A DNA stretch of 64,000 nt from Ensifer sp. IC3342 (GCF_020193655.1 NZ_JADYVE010000004.1:124001-188000); one strand, 5' to 3'; positions 16,654-26,353 are shown, counted from the stretch's first letter. The notes: generated from the letters alone by a model not told the origin. A program made the numbers and translations.

Positions 16654-16678
16654 ATGGCCGACAAAGAACGCCGGCCAT
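16654..16678 (-). terminator. possible terminator hairpin after the CUT1 transporter operon
   Basis: Arms ATGGCCG (16654-16660) and CGGCCAT (16672-16678) form a 7-bp stem with an 11-nt loop, 8 bp beyond the permease stop codon. On the minus strand the hairpin is followed by a pyrimidine-rich CTCTCTACC rather than a clean T-run, so it is a weak terminator candidate. Confidence 0.4.
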
Positions 16679-16686
16679 GCTCCGCG

Positions 16687-17586
16687 CTATTCCTTCACCG
16701 CGCCCGTCATGGACGAAACATAATAATCGACGAAGAAGGAGTAGAGGATGACGACCGGCAGCGAGCCGAACAGCGCGCCCGCCATCAGTGCGCCCCATTC
16801 GAATACGTCGCCACGCACGAGCTCGGTCAACACGCCCACCGGAACGGTCTTGTTCTCCGACGACTGGATGAATGTCAGCGCATAGATGAATTCGTTCCAG
16901 GAGAGCGTGAAGGCGAAGATGCCGGCCGAGATCAGCCCGGGCACTGCGAGCGGCAGGATGATCTTGATGAGGATCTGCCAGCGCGTTGCACCATCCACGA
17001 GCGCACTCTCTTCCAGCTCGAAGGGGATCGAGCGGAAATAGCCCATCAGCAGCCAGGTGCAGAAGGGGATGAGGAAGGTCGGATAGGTGAAGACCAGCGC
17101 GAGCCTGGAATCGTAGATCCCGAACTTGAAGACGATGAGGGCGAGCGGGATGAAGAGGATCGACGGCGGCACCAGATAGGCAAGGAAGATCATCAGCCCG
17201 ACCGGCCGCGAGCCGGTGAAGCGCACCCGCTCGATCGCATAAGCCGCGAAGACCGAAGCCGCGAGCGACAGGATCGTGGAACCGACCGCGACGAGCATGG
17301 TGTTCCACAGCCAGCCCGGATAAGACGTCTCGAAGAACAGATACTTGATGTGATCGAGCGTCGGTCCGACGACCCAGAACGGGCTGTAATTGGTGTAGTC
17401 GGTCAGTTGCGCATTCGGCTTCACTGCAGTGATCGCCATCCAGTAGAACGGAAACAGAAGCACGAACACGAAGACCGCCATCGGCAGGTAGAGCACGACG
17501 ATCCGGCGCGGCAGCCGGTTGAGGTAGCTCATGCCCTCCGCATGATCGGTGAGGACGTCGTCAGGGATTTTCGTGGTGGTATTCAA
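16687..17586 (-). CDS. carbohydrate ABC transporter permease (MalG/UgpE type)
   Basis: This 299-aa CUT1 inner-membrane permease has about six transmembrane segments. The conserved EAA loop that contacts the ATPase is visible as ELEESALVDGATRWQILIKI near residue 200. I start it at TTG 17586, which has a perfect AGGAGG 6 nt upstream, in preference to a longer frame that would run into the upstream gene. It lies 10 bp downstream of the partner permease and is the last gene of the operon. The transported compound is not evident; denD in the same series suggests a sugar acid. Confidence 0.92.
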   Translation of the reverse strand: MNTTTKIPDDVLTDHAEGMSYLNRLPRRIVVLYLPMAVFVFVLLFPFYWMAITAVKPNAQLTDYTNYSPFWVVGPTLDHIKYLFFETSYPGWLWNTMLVAVGSTILSLAASVFAAYAIERVRFTGSRPVGLMIFLAYLVPPSILFIPLALIVFKFGIYDSRLALVFTYPTFLIPFCTWLLMGYFRSIPFELEESALVDGATRWQILIKIILPLAVPGLISAGIFAFTLSWNEFIYALTFIQSSENKTVPVGVLTELVRGDVFEWGALMAGALFGSLPVVILYSFFVDYYVSSMTGAVKE

Positions 17587-17596
17587 GGTAAACCTC

Positions 17597-18529
17597 CTAA
17601 TCCCGACCGCCCTGCTGCCATTTGCGGCGCTGCAGTCCGAAGAAGCTGAACATGATCGCGGCAAGCAGGAAGGGAATCATGGCGACGGCGATCGCCGCGC
17701 CTTCGCCAAGCTGGCCGCCCGGAATGCCGCGTTGGAACGAAAGCGTCGCCATCAGGTGGGTAGCGTTTACCGGTCCGCCCTTGGTCAACACGTAGATCAG
17801 CTGGAAATCGGTAAAGGTGAAGAGCACCGAGAAGGTCATGACGACGGCGATGATCGGCGTCAGCATCGGCAAGGTTACATAGCGAAAGCGCTGCCAGTTG
17901 GTCGCGCCATCGAGGGAGGCCGCCTCCTGCAGCGAAGCCGGTATGGTCTGTAGTCCGGCGAGCAGCGAGATTGCAACGAAGGGAATGCCGCGCCAGACAT
18001 TGGCGGCGATCACCGAAATTCGGGCATTGGTCGGGTCGCCGAGGAAGTTGATTGGTCCGTCGATCACGCCCAGCTGCATCAGCGACCAGGAAATGATCGA
18101 GAACTGCGAATCGTAGATCCACCAGAAGGCAAGTGCCGAAAGCACGGTCGGCACGACCCAGGGAAGCAGCACGATCGCCCGGAAGAAAGATTTGAACGGC
18201 AGGTTTTCGTTGAGCAGCAGGGCAAGCCACAGGCCGAGCACGAACTTCAGGATCGAGGCGACCGAGGTGTAGAGCAGCGTGTTGAAGACCGAAAGCCAGA
18301 AGACCGCGTCCTCGGCAAGGAAGATATAGTTCTCAAGACCGATGAAGATGCCGTCACGGCCAATGCGCGTGTCGGTGAAGCCGAGCCAGACGCCGAGCCC
18401 GAGCGGATAGGTGAGAAAGCAGAGGAGGAACACGGCGGCCGGCAGCATGAACAGGAAGCCGAGCACATTGTTGTTCTGCATGAGAGAAGCCATAACGGAT
18501 GGCGGCTTTCCGGACGGTACGGTGGGCAT
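17597..18529 (-). CDS. carbohydrate ABC transporter permease (MalF/UgpA type)
   Basis: This 310-aa permease of the CUT1 class has six predicted membrane segments. It starts MPTVPSGKPPSVMASLMQNN with the first helix at about 25-45. The EAA loop appears as SLQEAASLDGATNWQRFRYV. It pairs with the downstream permease to form the membrane channel. It lies 96 bp after the binding-protein gene on the same strand. No defects are seen. Confidence 0.93.
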   Translation of the reverse strand: MPTVPSGKPPSVMASLMQNNNVLGFLFMLPAAVFLLCFLTYPLGLGVWLGFTDTRIGRDGIFIGLENYIFLAEDAVFWLSVFNTLLYTSVASILKFVLGLWLALLLNENLPFKSFFRAIVLLPWVVPTVLSALAFWWIYDSQFSIISWSLMQLGVIDGPINFLGDPTNARISVIAANVWRGIPFVAISLLAGLQTIPASLQEAASLDGATNWQRFRYVTLPMLTPIIAVVMTFSVLFTFTDFQLIYVLTKGGPVNATHLMATLSFQRGIPGGQLGEGAAIAVAMIPFLLAAIMFSFFGLQRRKWQQGGRD

Positions 18530-18625
18530 CGAACTTCTCCGCGGGTGATCTCGCAGTTTACGCCGGCAAGGTTTCGCCGACGTCTTCGGCTTTGGGCGGC
18601 TCGCTCACGAGCCGCCCAATATGGA

Positions 18626-19942
18626 CTAGACGCGATAGTAGCGGTTTGCCCGCCGTTCGGCCTCGGTGACGGCGTCTTCCGGCGTCATCTGGCCGGTCAC
18701 GGCAGTGGCAAACATGTCTACCAGCACGTAGTCGGCCATGACGCCGGCCGAAGCATAACCGAGCGGCCCGGCATAACCGTTCGGACGCAATGTCTCCGAA
18801 GCGCGCGCATAGGGCGCATGGATCGGATCGGAGGTCCAGACCGGGTTGTCTGCGAAAGCCTTCAGAGGCTGGCAGCAATAGGCACTCGATCCTTGGATCC
18901 AGGCGTTCATCTGGTCGCCTTCCATCATAAACTTGATGTAGGCCTTGGCCGCTTCCGGATATTTGCTGTGGTTGAACAGCAGGATCGAACTCGTCTGGTG
19001 GAGCTCGACGCTCTGGCCGACCGGACCGATCGGGAAGTTGGTCGTGCGGATATCCGCCGCCAGTTCGGCAAGCGCCGGGTCCTTCTTCGCTGCGTAATAG
19101 AGCGAGACGCCGTTTGCCGTCAGCGAAACCTGGCCCGCGAGGAAGGCGCGGTTGTTGTTGATGTCGAGCCAGCTTTCGGTGCCCGGAATGAAGGTCTCGT
19201 ACAGCTGTTTTGCGTAGTTGATCGCAGCCAGTGTCTCAGGGCTGTTGATAGTTACCTTGCCGTTTTCGTCGACCATCTTGCCGCCGTGGCTCCACAGCAG
19301 CCAATGGGCATAGTTGTTGCCGTCGCCGACAGCCTTGCCATGCGGGAAACCGGCCGGCGTGCCCTTTGCCTTCAACGCCTTGCAGAGCTCGAGGAAGCCC
19401 GCGGTATCCTTAGGAAACTCGCTGAAGCCCGCCGCCTTCATGTGGCTGTCACGGTAGCAGACGGCGTTACCGATCGCCGTCAGCGGCATGGCGATGAACT
19501 TGTCGCCGTGAGTCGCATAACCCTTCACGCCGTCATACCAGCCGCCATACTTGTTGCCGAGATAATTCGCGAGCTCAGTCAGGTCTACGAGTTTGTCCGG
19601 ATATTGATGCGCATCGTCGAACCAGCACATGATCATGTCGGGGCCGGAGCCGACGTTCGCGGCGACCGCTGCCTTGGGCCGGATATCCTCCCAGCTTTCC
19701 TTGTCGATGCGGACCTCGACGCCGGTTGCCTCGGTGAACTTCTTGGTGTTGGCAAGCCAGGCATCCTCGTCGCCCTTGACGAAGGGCGTCCAGCGCAGAA
19801 GTCGCAGGCTCGCGCCTTCCTCCGGCTTGTAGTTCGGCTCGACGGCCTGCGCGAAGGATGGGCGGATGCCGAGCGGCGAAAGGCCCGCCATGCCGGCAAG
19901 AGCAGCCGAGGCTGCGAGGAAGTCACGTCTCTTTATTGGCAT
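18626..19942 (-). CDS. extracellular sugar-binding protein (CUT1) with Tat-type leader
   Basis: This 438-aa periplasmic binding protein starts at ATG 19942 behind AGGAGG. The leader MPIKRRDFLAASAALAGMAG carries an RRDFL motif followed by a hydrophobic stretch and an AQA-type cleavage site, which suggests Tat export. The mature part has the family-1 solute-binding fold (VEVRIDKESWEDIRPK, GSGPDMIMCWFDDAHQYPDK). A 96-bp gap separates it from the downstream permease genes. The ligand is unknown; a C4 to C6 sugar acid or polyol would fit the denD neighbourhood. Confidence 0.9.
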   Translation of the reverse strand: MPIKRRDFLAASAALAGMAGLSPLGIRPSFAQAVEPNYKPEEGASLRLLRWTPFVKGDEDAWLANTKKFTEATGVEVRIDKESWEDIRPKAAVAANVGSGPDMIMCWFDDAHQYPDKLVDLTELANYLGNKYGGWYDGVKGYATHGDKFIAMPLTAIGNAVCYRDSHMKAAGFSEFPKDTAGFLELCKALKAKGTPAGFPHGKAVGDGNNYAHWLLWSHGGKMVDENGKVTINSPETLAAINYAKQLYETFIPGTESWLDINNNRAFLAGQVSLTANGVSLYYAAKKDPALAELAADIRTTNFPIGPVGQSVELHQTSSILLFNHSKYPEAAKAYIKFMMEGDQMNAWIQGSSAYCCQPLKAFADNPVWTSDPIHAPYARASETLRPNGYAGPLGYASAGVMADYVLVDMFATAVTGQMTPEDAVTEAERRANRYYRV

Positions 19943-20095
19943 AATACTCCTCCTGGAAAAGCGGGAGCACATCCTTCCGGCATTCACCTTCCCGCTTGGC
20001 GAATGCGGCGGCAATGACGCCCAGCCCCTGCCGGACATCTCCGCGCGATCAAGGCCGAGGGCTCCTCTTTCCCTCGATTGCCTCGCCGCGTGGCA

Positions 20096-21163
20096 TCAAT
20101 CGAACAAGCGTCGTCCGCTCTCGGCATCGAAAAGGTGAACATGGGAGGCATCGATCGACAGACGGATGGTCTCGCCCGGCTTCGCATTCACCCTTTCGCG
20201 GAAGACGCAGGTGACATCGCTGCCTCCGAGCCGGACGATCATCTGCGTCTCGTAACCGGTCGGCTCGATCACCACGATTTCGGCGGGCAGCCCGTTCGGG
20301 TCCAGCGCCATGTATTCGGGCCGAAGCCCGTAGACGAGGTCACGTCCGTTGGCGGCAGCGGCGGGGCGCGCCACCGGCAGCGCCGTGCCGTCCTCAGTGA
20401 GGAACGCATTGCCATTGGCCGGATCAAGCCTGCCCTTGATCATGTTCATCGCCGGCGAACCGATGAAGCCGGCGACAAAAAGATTGGCCGGGTTGTCATA
20501 GAGATCGAGCGGCGCGCCGATCTGCTCGACGATGCCGTCATGCATCACGACGATCTTGTCGGCCATGGTCATCGCTTCGATCTGATCGTGGGTGACATAG
20601 ACGGTGGTGGTTTTGAGGCGCTGATGCAGTTCCTTGATCTCGGCACGCATGGCCACGCGCAGCTTCGCATCGAGGTTCGACAGCGGCTCGTCGAAGAGAA
20701 ACACCTGCGGGTCGCGCACGATCGCCCGGCCCATGGCCACGCGCTGGCGCTGACCGCCGGAGAGCTGGCGCGGATAGCGGTCGAGCAGCTTCGACAGGCC
20801 GAGGATTTCCGCCGCCGCGCCGACGCGCTTGTCGATGTTCGCCTTTGGCGAACCGGCGAGCATCAGCGAGAAGGCCATGTTGTCGGCGACCGTCATATGC
20901 GGATAGAGCGCATAATTCTGGAACACCATGGCAATGTCGCGGTCCTTCGGCGGCAGCGAATTGACTACGCGGTTGCCGATGCGGATTTCACCCGCGGAGA
21001 TGTTTTCAAGCCCCGCCAGCATCCGCAGCAGCGTCGATTTTCCGCAACCGGAAGGGCCGACGAGAATGACGAACTCGCCATCCTCGATCTCGATGTTCAC
21101 GCCCTTGATGACGGGAAAGGCACCGAACGATTTCCTGACATCGACAAAGTCCACGGCTGCCAT
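20096..21163 (-). CDS. sugar ABC transporter ATP-binding protein (MalK/UgpC type)
   Basis: This 355-aa ATPase starts at ATG 21163 behind GGGAGGAA. It has Walker A GPSGCGKST near residue 40, the signature LSGGQRQRVAMGRA, Walker B FLFDEPLSNLDAKLR and a switch His in VTHDQIEAMT. A C-terminal OB/TOBE regulatory domain of about 120 residues follows. It energises the two permeases downstream. It lies 85 bp downstream of the SDR gene. Confidence 0.95.
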   Translation of the reverse strand: MAAVDFVDVRKSFGAFPVIKGVNIEIEDGEFVILVGPSGCGKSTLLRMLAGLENISAGEIRIGNRVVNSLPPKDRDIAMVFQNYALYPHMTVADNMAFSLMLAGSPKANIDKRVGAAAEILGLSKLLDRYPRQLSGGQRQRVAMGRAIVRDPQVFLFDEPLSNLDAKLRVAMRAEIKELHQRLKTTTVYVTHDQIEAMTMADKIVVMHDGIVEQIGAPLDLYDNPANLFVAGFIGSPAMNMIKGRLDPANGNAFLTEDGTALPVARPAAAANGRDLVYGLRPEYMALDPNGLPAEIVVIEPTGYETQMIVRLGGSDVTCVFRERVNAKPGETIRLSIDASHVHLFDAESGRRLFD

Positions 21164-21248
21164 ATGCGTTCCTCCCAATATCTGCTCATGCTGGCCGCCT
21201 GCGTCCGGCCATCCCCCTGCCCGTCCGCAAGCGACCTTTGGAATTCTC

Positions 21249-22025
21249 CTACCCGCGTCCAACCAACGGCATTTTCGTCGCCATGACGGTCATGGTCAGC
21301 ACGTTGGCAGTCAGCGGCAGGCTCGCCATGTAGACGACGGCCTCGGCCACGTGCGCGACGGGAATGGTCGGCTCGGCCGCGATTTCGCCACTAGCCTGCA
21401 ACACACCCGTGCCCATCTTCTCGGTCATATCGGTCGCCGCGTTGCCGATGTCGATCTGGCCGCAGGCAATGTCGTGCGCCCGCCCGTCGAGCGCGGTGGA
21501 TTTCGTTAGCCCCGTGATCGCGTGTTTGGTCGCCGTATAAGGGGCGGAATTCGGCCTCGGCGTCGTCGCCGAAATGGAGCCGTTGTTGATGATCCGTCCG
21601 CCGCGCGGGCTTTGGCTCTTCATCAGCCGGAAGGCGTGCTGGGTGCAGAGGAAGGCGCCGGTCAGGTTCGCCGCGACGATGTCGCTCCATTGCTCGAACG
21701 TCACATCCTCGAGAGCCACCGGCGGAACGTTCGAGCCGGCATTGTTGACAAGCAGGTCGAGCCGGCCGAACTCGTCCCGGATTGCCCCGAACAGCGCCGC
21801 GACCTCGGCCGGATTGCCGACGTCGCAGGTGATTGCCCGGACGGCGCCACCGGTCTCCCGCGCGATTTCGCCGGCCGCGCCCTCAAGCACGTCAGGCCGG
21901 CGGCCGGTGATCACGAGGCTATAGCCCTCTGCGCTCAAGGCCTTGGCGATCCCGCGACCGACGCCGGTGCCGCCGCCGGTCACGAGCGCGATCTTTCCTT
22001 CGCCCGATCGTTTCGCTTGCGCCAT
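21249..22025 (-). CDS. SDR family oxidoreductase in the denD-transporter operon
   Basis: This is a 258-aa classical SDR. I start it at ATG 22025 behind GGAGG; a longer frame overlaps denD. The cofactor motif is [10 protein letters not shown], the structural motif NNAGSN, and the catalytic residues lie in [11 protein letters not shown]...YTATK (Ser, Tyr, Lys). It begins right after the denD stop codon, so the two are probably translated together. It may oxidise the same or a related sugar acid or polyol taken up by the downstream ABC transporter. The exact substrate is unknown. Confidence 0.9.
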   Translation of the reverse strand: MAQAKRSGEGKIALVTGGGTGVGRGIAKALSAEGYSLVITGRRPDVLEGAAGEIARETGGAVRAITCDVGNPAEVAALFGAIRDEFGRLDLLVNNAGSNVPPVALEDVTFEQWSDIVAANLTGAFLCTQHAFRLMKSQSPRGGRIINNGSISATTPRPNSAPYTATKHAITGLTKSTALDGRAHDIACGQIDIGNAATDMTEKMGTGVLQASGEIAAEPTIPVAHVAEAVVYMASLPLTANVLTMTVMATKMPLVGRG

Positions 22026-22026
22026 G

Positions 22027-23010
22027 TCAGATCCTCCCTCCGAGCTCGTCCTCGATATGGATGCGGATGATCTCGTCGAAATTGCTTTCCGCCATGAAAC
22101 CAAGTTCGCTCGCCCTCCGGGCGTCGAAGTCCGTTGGCCAACCGGCAACGATCGAGGCAATGACGGCATCCGGCTCGCGGCGGATAAGGCGCACCACCTT
22201 CTCGCCGGCAACACGCCGAAGCGCCTCGATCTCCTCGCCGACCAGTGCCGACAGGCCCGGCATGGTCAGGTTGCGCCGCGGGCCGATGCTTGCGGTGTCC
22301 ATGCGCGCTGCGTGGACGAAAAAACCGACCGCCGAACGCGGACTTGCGAACCAGTGGCGGACATTCTCGTCCACCGGCAACACCGCCTCCTGCCCGACCA
22401 GCGGCTCGCGCAGAATGTTCGAGAAGAAGCCCGACGCCGCCTTGTTGGGCTTGCCGGGCCGGATGCAGATGGTCGGGAGGCGGATGCCGATGCCGTCGAA
22501 GACGCCTCGGCGCGTGTAGTCGGCGAGCAGCAATTCGCAAATAGCCTTCTGCGTGCCGTAGCTCGTCAGCGGCGTCGTGAAAAATTCGTCCCCGATCTTT
22601 TCCGGGAAGGGCTGGCCGAAGACGGCAATCGACGAGGCAAAGATCAGGCGCGGGAAATAGGGTCCGTTGCGGCTTTCATGGCGGATCGCCTCGAAAAGCG
22701 AACGCGTACCGTCGAGGTTGACACGGTAGCCCTTGTCGAAATCGGCCTCCGCCTCGCCGGAAACGATCGCCGCCAGATGAAAGATGACATCCGGCCGCGA
22801 CGCGATGAGCCGTTCTGCGCCGCCTTCGGACGACAGATCGACCGCCGGCGCCGTCGAAGTCGCGGAAAGTGTCGCGGGCACTGGCGCCTCGACCACGTCC
22901 ACCAACGTGAGCCGAGTGATCTCATAGCCGAGGGCGCCCGGCTCTGCGGCAAGTTTCTCGACCAGCTTGCGGCCGATCATTCCGGCCGCACCTATGACCA
23001 TGACATGCAT
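22027..23010 (-). CDS. denD: D-erythronate dehydrogenase (DenD-like extended SDR)
   Basis: This 327-aa NAD-dependent extended SDR starts [20 protein letters not shown] at ATG 23010. Active-site elements are ASSIAVFG and SYGTQK (the YxxxK pair). The C-terminal region ([18 protein letters not shown]) matches the family that oxidises D-erythronate to 2-oxo-tetronate. This reaction feeds the OtnI-OtnK-OtnC route, and all three of those genes lie 1.6-6.8 kb away. DenD family enzymes usually sit in such loci, which supports the call. It heads an operon with an SDR and an ABC transporter and follows a GntR/FCD regulator gene on the same strand. Confidence 0.85.
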   Translation of the reverse strand: MHVMVIGAAGMIGRKLVEKLAAEPGALGYEITRLTLVDVVEAPVPATLSATSTAPAVDLSSEGGAERLIASRPDVIFHLAAIVSGEAEADFDKGYRVNLDGTRSLFEAIRHESRNGPYFPRLIFASSIAVFGQPFPEKIGDEFFTTPLTSYGTQKAICELLLADYTRRGVFDGIGIRLPTICIRPGKPNKAASGFFSNILREPLVGQEAVLPVDENVRHWFASPRSAVGFFVHAARMDTASIGPRRNLTMPGLSALVGEEIEALRRVAGEKVVRLIRREPDAVIASIVAGWPTDFDARRASELGFMAESNFDEIIRIHIEDELGGRI

Positions 23011-23050
23011 TCGCGGCGAACCTCCGTTTTCGGCCCGGGAAATTCCGGGT

Positions 23051-23827
23051 TCAGCGTGTCTTCCCACCCTTGCCTGCCGGCTTTTCCACCCGCCCGTGCT
23101 CGGCGAGCAATTTCTTCGTCGTCTCGTAGATTCGCATGAGATGATGGCGAAACGCCGCGACGACGGCCTCGCGATCGCGCCGGGCGAGCGCTGCCACGAC
23201 CTCGCTGTGATCCTTGTAGCTGGCCTCTATGGCGCCGGGCCGGGACATGGCGCTGCGCCGGAAATTCATCATGTAGGTGTAGAGATCGGTGACGAAGTCG
23301 GAGAGCAGCGGATTGCCGCAAGCTCGATAGATCGCCACATGAAATTCACGGTCGCAGATCAGGAATCGCATGGCATCGTCGCCGCCGAGCCGCTGCGCTT
23401 CGAGCAGGTTCTCCAGCTTGCTGAGCGTGTCCCCATCGATGTTTTCGGCGGCATCACCCACGACCTTCAACTCGATATGCAGCCTCGCGGCATGAACCGC
23501 TTCGAGATCATAGCTGTCGATGGCGTTCGGCGAGGCGATCGTCACGGTGACGTCGCTGAGGTCGACATTGGCAACCCGGCTGCGGCTGCCTTGGGAAACC
23601 TCGATGATGCCGCGCGCGGCAAGCGCCTGGATCGCGCCGCGCACAGTTTCACGACTGACATGGAGCACGTTGGCAAGTTCGCGCTCGCCAGGGAGTTCGT
23701 CGCCCGGACGCAGCATGTTGGTCGCAACGAGAACCATCAGCTTGTCGGCAATCACATCACGCGCGGTGCGGCGTTCGAGGCTCCGCCCGATCTTCGGCAT
23801 TTGCGTGAGTATGGGACTGCCATTCAC
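23051..23827 (-). CDS. GntR family (FCD domain) transcriptional regulator
   Basis: This 258-aa regulator is started at GTG 23827, preceded by GGAGGTG. The longer frame from 23965 has an improbable leader; an internal ATG (MPKIGRS) is another option. The N-terminal winged helix includes PGERELANVLHVSRETVRGA. The C-terminal all-helical FCD domain contains FHVAIYRACGNPLL and HSEVVAALARRDREA, with His and Asp/Glu residues that commonly bind a metal and an organic acid effector. It is 40 bp upstream of denD and probably responds to an acid sugar and controls denD and the ABC transporter. Confidence 0.92.
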   Translation of the reverse strand: MNGSPILTQMPKIGRSLERRTARDVIADKLMVLVATNMLRPGDELPGERELANVLHVSRETVRGAIQALAARGIIEVSQGSRSRVANVDLSDVTVTIASPNAIDSYDLEAVHAARLHIELKVVGDAAENIDGDTLSKLENLLEAQRLGGDDAMRFLICDREFHVAIYRACGNPLLSDFVTDLYTYMMNFRRSAMSRPGAIEASYKDHSEVVAALARRDREAVVAAFRHHLMRIYETTKKLLAEHGRVEKPAGKGGKTR

Positions 23828-23843
23828 TGCGCCGCACCTCCAA

Positions 23844-23872
23844 CTGATCCACTGGTTGGTCCACCGGATCAG
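23844..23872. promoter_or_regulatory. candidate GntR/FCD operator
   Basis: An inverted repeat with arms CTGATCC (23844-23850) and GGATCAG (23866-23872) encloses a TGGTCCA core. It lies 17 bp upstream of the regulator start codon. FCD-type regulators often bind sites with a TGGTnnnACCA-like centre, so autoregulation is plausible. Confidence 0.4.
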
Positions 23873-24067
23873 TAATACTGAATAGACCGCGTAAACAAAG
23901 GCGTGGTCAAGGCAAGTTCGTCGCGGCACTGCATCAAAAATGCACGCACCGTTTGTGCAACGCACGCAAGGAAAGGGGATTTTTCGAGAGGCCCGCTCGC
24001 TCTCTCACCAAGATCAACTACCGTCGAGTGATGTGCTATATAGATTGCAACTGACAAGGAGGTGGCT

Positions 24068-24550
24068 ATGTCAACTTTCCAGAATGCAGTTGTCTCTTTG
24101 CCCGGCAAAGAGCGGATAGCGAAAACACCGTTTGGTGCAAACGTTGTTATACATGCAACGGCCGCCGAGACTGGAGGCGCATTCGGGATGTGGGAGACCT
24201 TCACTCCTCCAGCTCATGGTCCGGCCCCTCACACTCATACACGAGAAACCGAGGTCTTTCGCGTAATCCGTGGCCTCTATCGTTTCCAATGCGGTGATGA
24301 GGAGTTCGACGCGCCTCCAGGAAGCGTCGTCGTTCTGCCACCGGATGTGCAGCACGGTTGGCGAAACATAAGTGACGAACCCGGCCAAATATTCGGCACC
24401 GTTATCCCAGGTGGTTTCGAGCAATTGTTTATCGATCTCGAAGCTTCTGGTGCCGACACTCCCGAGAAGATTGCAGTTATTGAAGCACGCCTTGGGATCG
24501 TCAACGATATGACTCGGGCTCTCGGACTGGGGAGACCGGACGCGCGCTGA
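24068..24550 (+). CDS. cupin domain protein
   Basis: This 160-aa single-domain cupin starts at ATG 24068 with AAGGAGGT ideally placed; a GTG two codons earlier is less likely. Motif 1 is seen as HTHTRETEVFRVIRGLYRF (two His and a Glu for metal binding) and motif 2 as PPGSVVVLPPDVQHGWRN. A helical tail of about 40 residues follows. It may be a small metal-dependent enzyme or a ligand sensor. It stands alone between the divergently read denD and otnC operons and may have nothing to do with them. Confidence 0.85.
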   Translation: MSTFQNAVVSLPGKERIAKTPFGANVVIHATAAETGGAFGMWETFTPPAHGPAPHTHTRETEVFRVIRGLYRFQCGDEEFDAPPGSVVVLPPDVQHGWRNISDEPGQIFGTVIPGGFEQLFIDLEASGADTPEKIAVIEARLGIVNDMTRALGLGRPDAR

Positions 24551-24657
24551 CTGAGCGGCAACGGCCAGAAAAGGCCACTGTCACGACACCGAGTCTGGCG
24601 GTAATCTCCTTGTCGTCCATGTCAGATTGACTCCCTGGCGCCCGGCTGAAATCCCGT

Positions 24658-25335
24658 TCAACCGTGGTCATGCCGCTCATGCTCACCAAGCGACGGTAGG
24701 TCGAGGCGGAAGGTCTTGGCGAGATCGGCCACCTGCTCCGGGCTGAGATAGCGCGGATTGAGATTGCGCAGCAGCAGGTAGAGCCTTGCCGTTTCCTCCA
24801 GTTCTTCGGTGGCGAACACCGCAGCCTCGAGGCTGTCGCCCGCCACAACCGGGCCGTGATTGGCAAGCAACACCGATGAGTACTTGCCCGCAAGTCCACG
24901 GATCGCATCGGCAACCGCCGGGTCGCCCGGACGATAGTAGGGCACAAGGGCCGTTTCACCGGCGCGCATCAGATAATAGGGCGTCATCGGCGGCAGCGCG
25001 GCGCGCGGATCGATCTCCGGCAACATGGTGAGCGCCACCGCATGGGTGGAATGCAGGTGCACGATCGCGCGGGCGCTGCCGCGCGTCTCGTAGAGGGCAG
25101 AATGAAGCGGAATTTCCTTGGTCGGCTTGTCACCCGAGATGAGTTGCCCCGCGGCATCGAGCCGCGAGATCCGCGCGGGATCGAGAAGGCCGAGAGAAGC
25201 GTTGGTCGGCGTCACCAGCCAGCCGCCATCGTCAAGCCTCACCGATATGTTCCCCGACGATCCGGGTGTTAGCCCCCGTTCGAACAGTGACCGCCCGTAG
25301 CGGCAGATTTCCTCTCGCAGACGGTTCTCAGACAT
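24658..25335 (-). CDS. otnC: 3-oxo-tetronate 4-phosphate decarboxylase (OtnC, class II aldolase fold)
   Basis: This 225-aa protein belongs to the class II aldolase/adducin family. It has GLTPGSSGNISVRL near residue 25, the zinc-binding HLHSTHAVAL near 97 and NHGPVVAG near 155. In four-carbon acid-sugar loci this family decarboxylates 3-oxo-tetronate 4-phosphate to dihydroxyacetone phosphate. It lies 16 bp downstream of the LacI-type regulator on the same strand, and the rest of the pathway (ltnD, otnI, otnK) is transcribed divergently. The His-rich C-terminus (HERHDHG) is likely disordered. It starts at ATG 25335 behind AAAGGA. Confidence 0.88.
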   Translation of the reverse strand: MSENRLREEICRYGRSLFERGLTPGSSGNISVRLDDGGWLVTPTNASLGLLDPARISRLDAAGQLISGDKPTKEIPLHSALYETRGSARAIVHLHSTHAVALTMLPEIDPRAALPPMTPYYLMRAGETALVPYYRPGDPAVADAIRGLAGKYSSVLLANHGPVVAGDSLEAAVFATEELEETARLYLLLRNLNPRYLSPEQVADLAKTFRLDLPSLGEHERHDHG

Positions 25336-25351
25336 TTGCAATCCTTTCAAG

Positions 25352-26353
25352 TCAGGCGGTAGCGCCTTCAATCAGCTCGAACCCGAGATCGACGACCTGC
25401 GGCGGTGCACCTGCCACGACAAGTTCAGCCGCCACCCTCCCCGTCTCGACGCGGGGCGTGCGAATGGTAGAGAGCGGCTGTGGCGTGACCCGGCCGATAT
25501 CGAGGCCGTTGTAGCCGAAGATCGCCAGTTGCGAGGGGAGGGAAATCCCGCGCGCGAGGCAATGGAAATAGCCGCCGAGCGCCATGTCGTCGTTCGAAAA
25601 ATAGACGGCATCGAGAGAGCTTCTGGCAAGCAGGCGCTCCAGTCCGAGCCGCCCGCTTTCAACCGACGAGCCGCCCGCGCAAATTTCCCGGCCGACGAGC
25701 GCAAAGCCGGCCGCGCCGACCACCTCGCAGAAGCCGTCAAAACGCTTGCGGGCGCGGGTGTCGCGATCGAGATCGTGGCCGACATAGCCGATCCGGCGAT
25801 AGCCGCGCTTCAACAGGAAATCGGCGCTTCTGCGCCCGGCTGAACGGTTGGAGAAGCCGACCGCCAGATCCAGCGCGGTTCCGTCGAGATCGAGCATCTC
25901 CACTACACGACAGCCGCTCGCGCGTAGCCTCTTCACCGTCCCTTCGGTATGCTCGAAGCCCGCAAGCATGACAGCCGTCGGCCGCCAGGCGAGCATCGCA
26001 GCGACAAGTGCCTCCTCCCGTTCCGCGTCGTAGTCGGTGACGGAAAAGACCCCTTGATGCTGGTTTGCTTCCAAAACGCTGCTCGCGCCGCGCAGCACAT
26101 CCGGAAAGACGATATTGGAAAGCGAGGGAATGACGAAGGCGACAAGGCGCGATCCGGCGGAAGCGAGCGTCCCGGCGATCCGGTTCGGTACATAGCCGAG
26201 CCGTTCGACCGCCTCCATCACCCGGTCCTTTGTCTTCTTGGAAAAGGAGCCATGGTTGCGGAGCACGCGCGACACCGTGCTCTCGCCGACGCCGGCCGCT
26301 TCCGCGACCTCGGCAAGCGTTACCGCCGGCTGGTGCCTGAAATCCAAAGTCAA
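25352..26353 (-). CDS. LacI family regulator of the tetronate locus
   Basis: This 333-aa regulator has an N-terminal HTH (TLAEVAEAAGVGESTVSRVL) and a sugar-binding effector domain of normal length. It is read in the same direction as otnC and away from ltnD-otnI-otnK. Three near-identical 14-bp palindromes centred on CG lie in the intergenic region, as expected for operators of this family. It is therefore the likely repressor of both arms of the locus and of itself. The inducer would be threonate, erythronate or a pathway intermediate. Confidence 0.93.
   Translation of the reverse strand: MTLDFRHQPAVTLAEVAEAAGVGESTVSRVLRNHGSFSKKTKDRVMEAVERLGYVPNRIAGTLASAGSRLVAFVIPSLSNIVFPDVLRGASSVLEANQHQGVFSVTDYDAEREEALVAAMLAWRPTAVMLAGFEHTEGTVKRLRASGCRVVEMLDLDGTALDLAVGFSNRSAGRRSADFLLKRGYRRIGYVGHDLDRDTRARKRFDGFCEVVGAAGFALVGREICAGGSSVESGRLGLERLLARSSLDAVYFSNDDMALGGYFHCLARGISLPSQLAIFGYNGLDIGRVTPQPLSTIRTPRVETGRVAAELVVAGAPPQVVDLGFELIEGATA

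Noticed and set aside
16325-17308. 327-codon open frame on the minus strand
   Set aside because: It overlaps a permease gene in another frame and reads into the intergenic region; the permease frame has the EAA loop and membrane helices.
18545-20017. 490-codon open frame on the plus strand
   Set aside because: It is antisense to the CUT1 binding-protein gene, whose signal peptide and fold are clear. The plus-strand translation has no recognisable domain.
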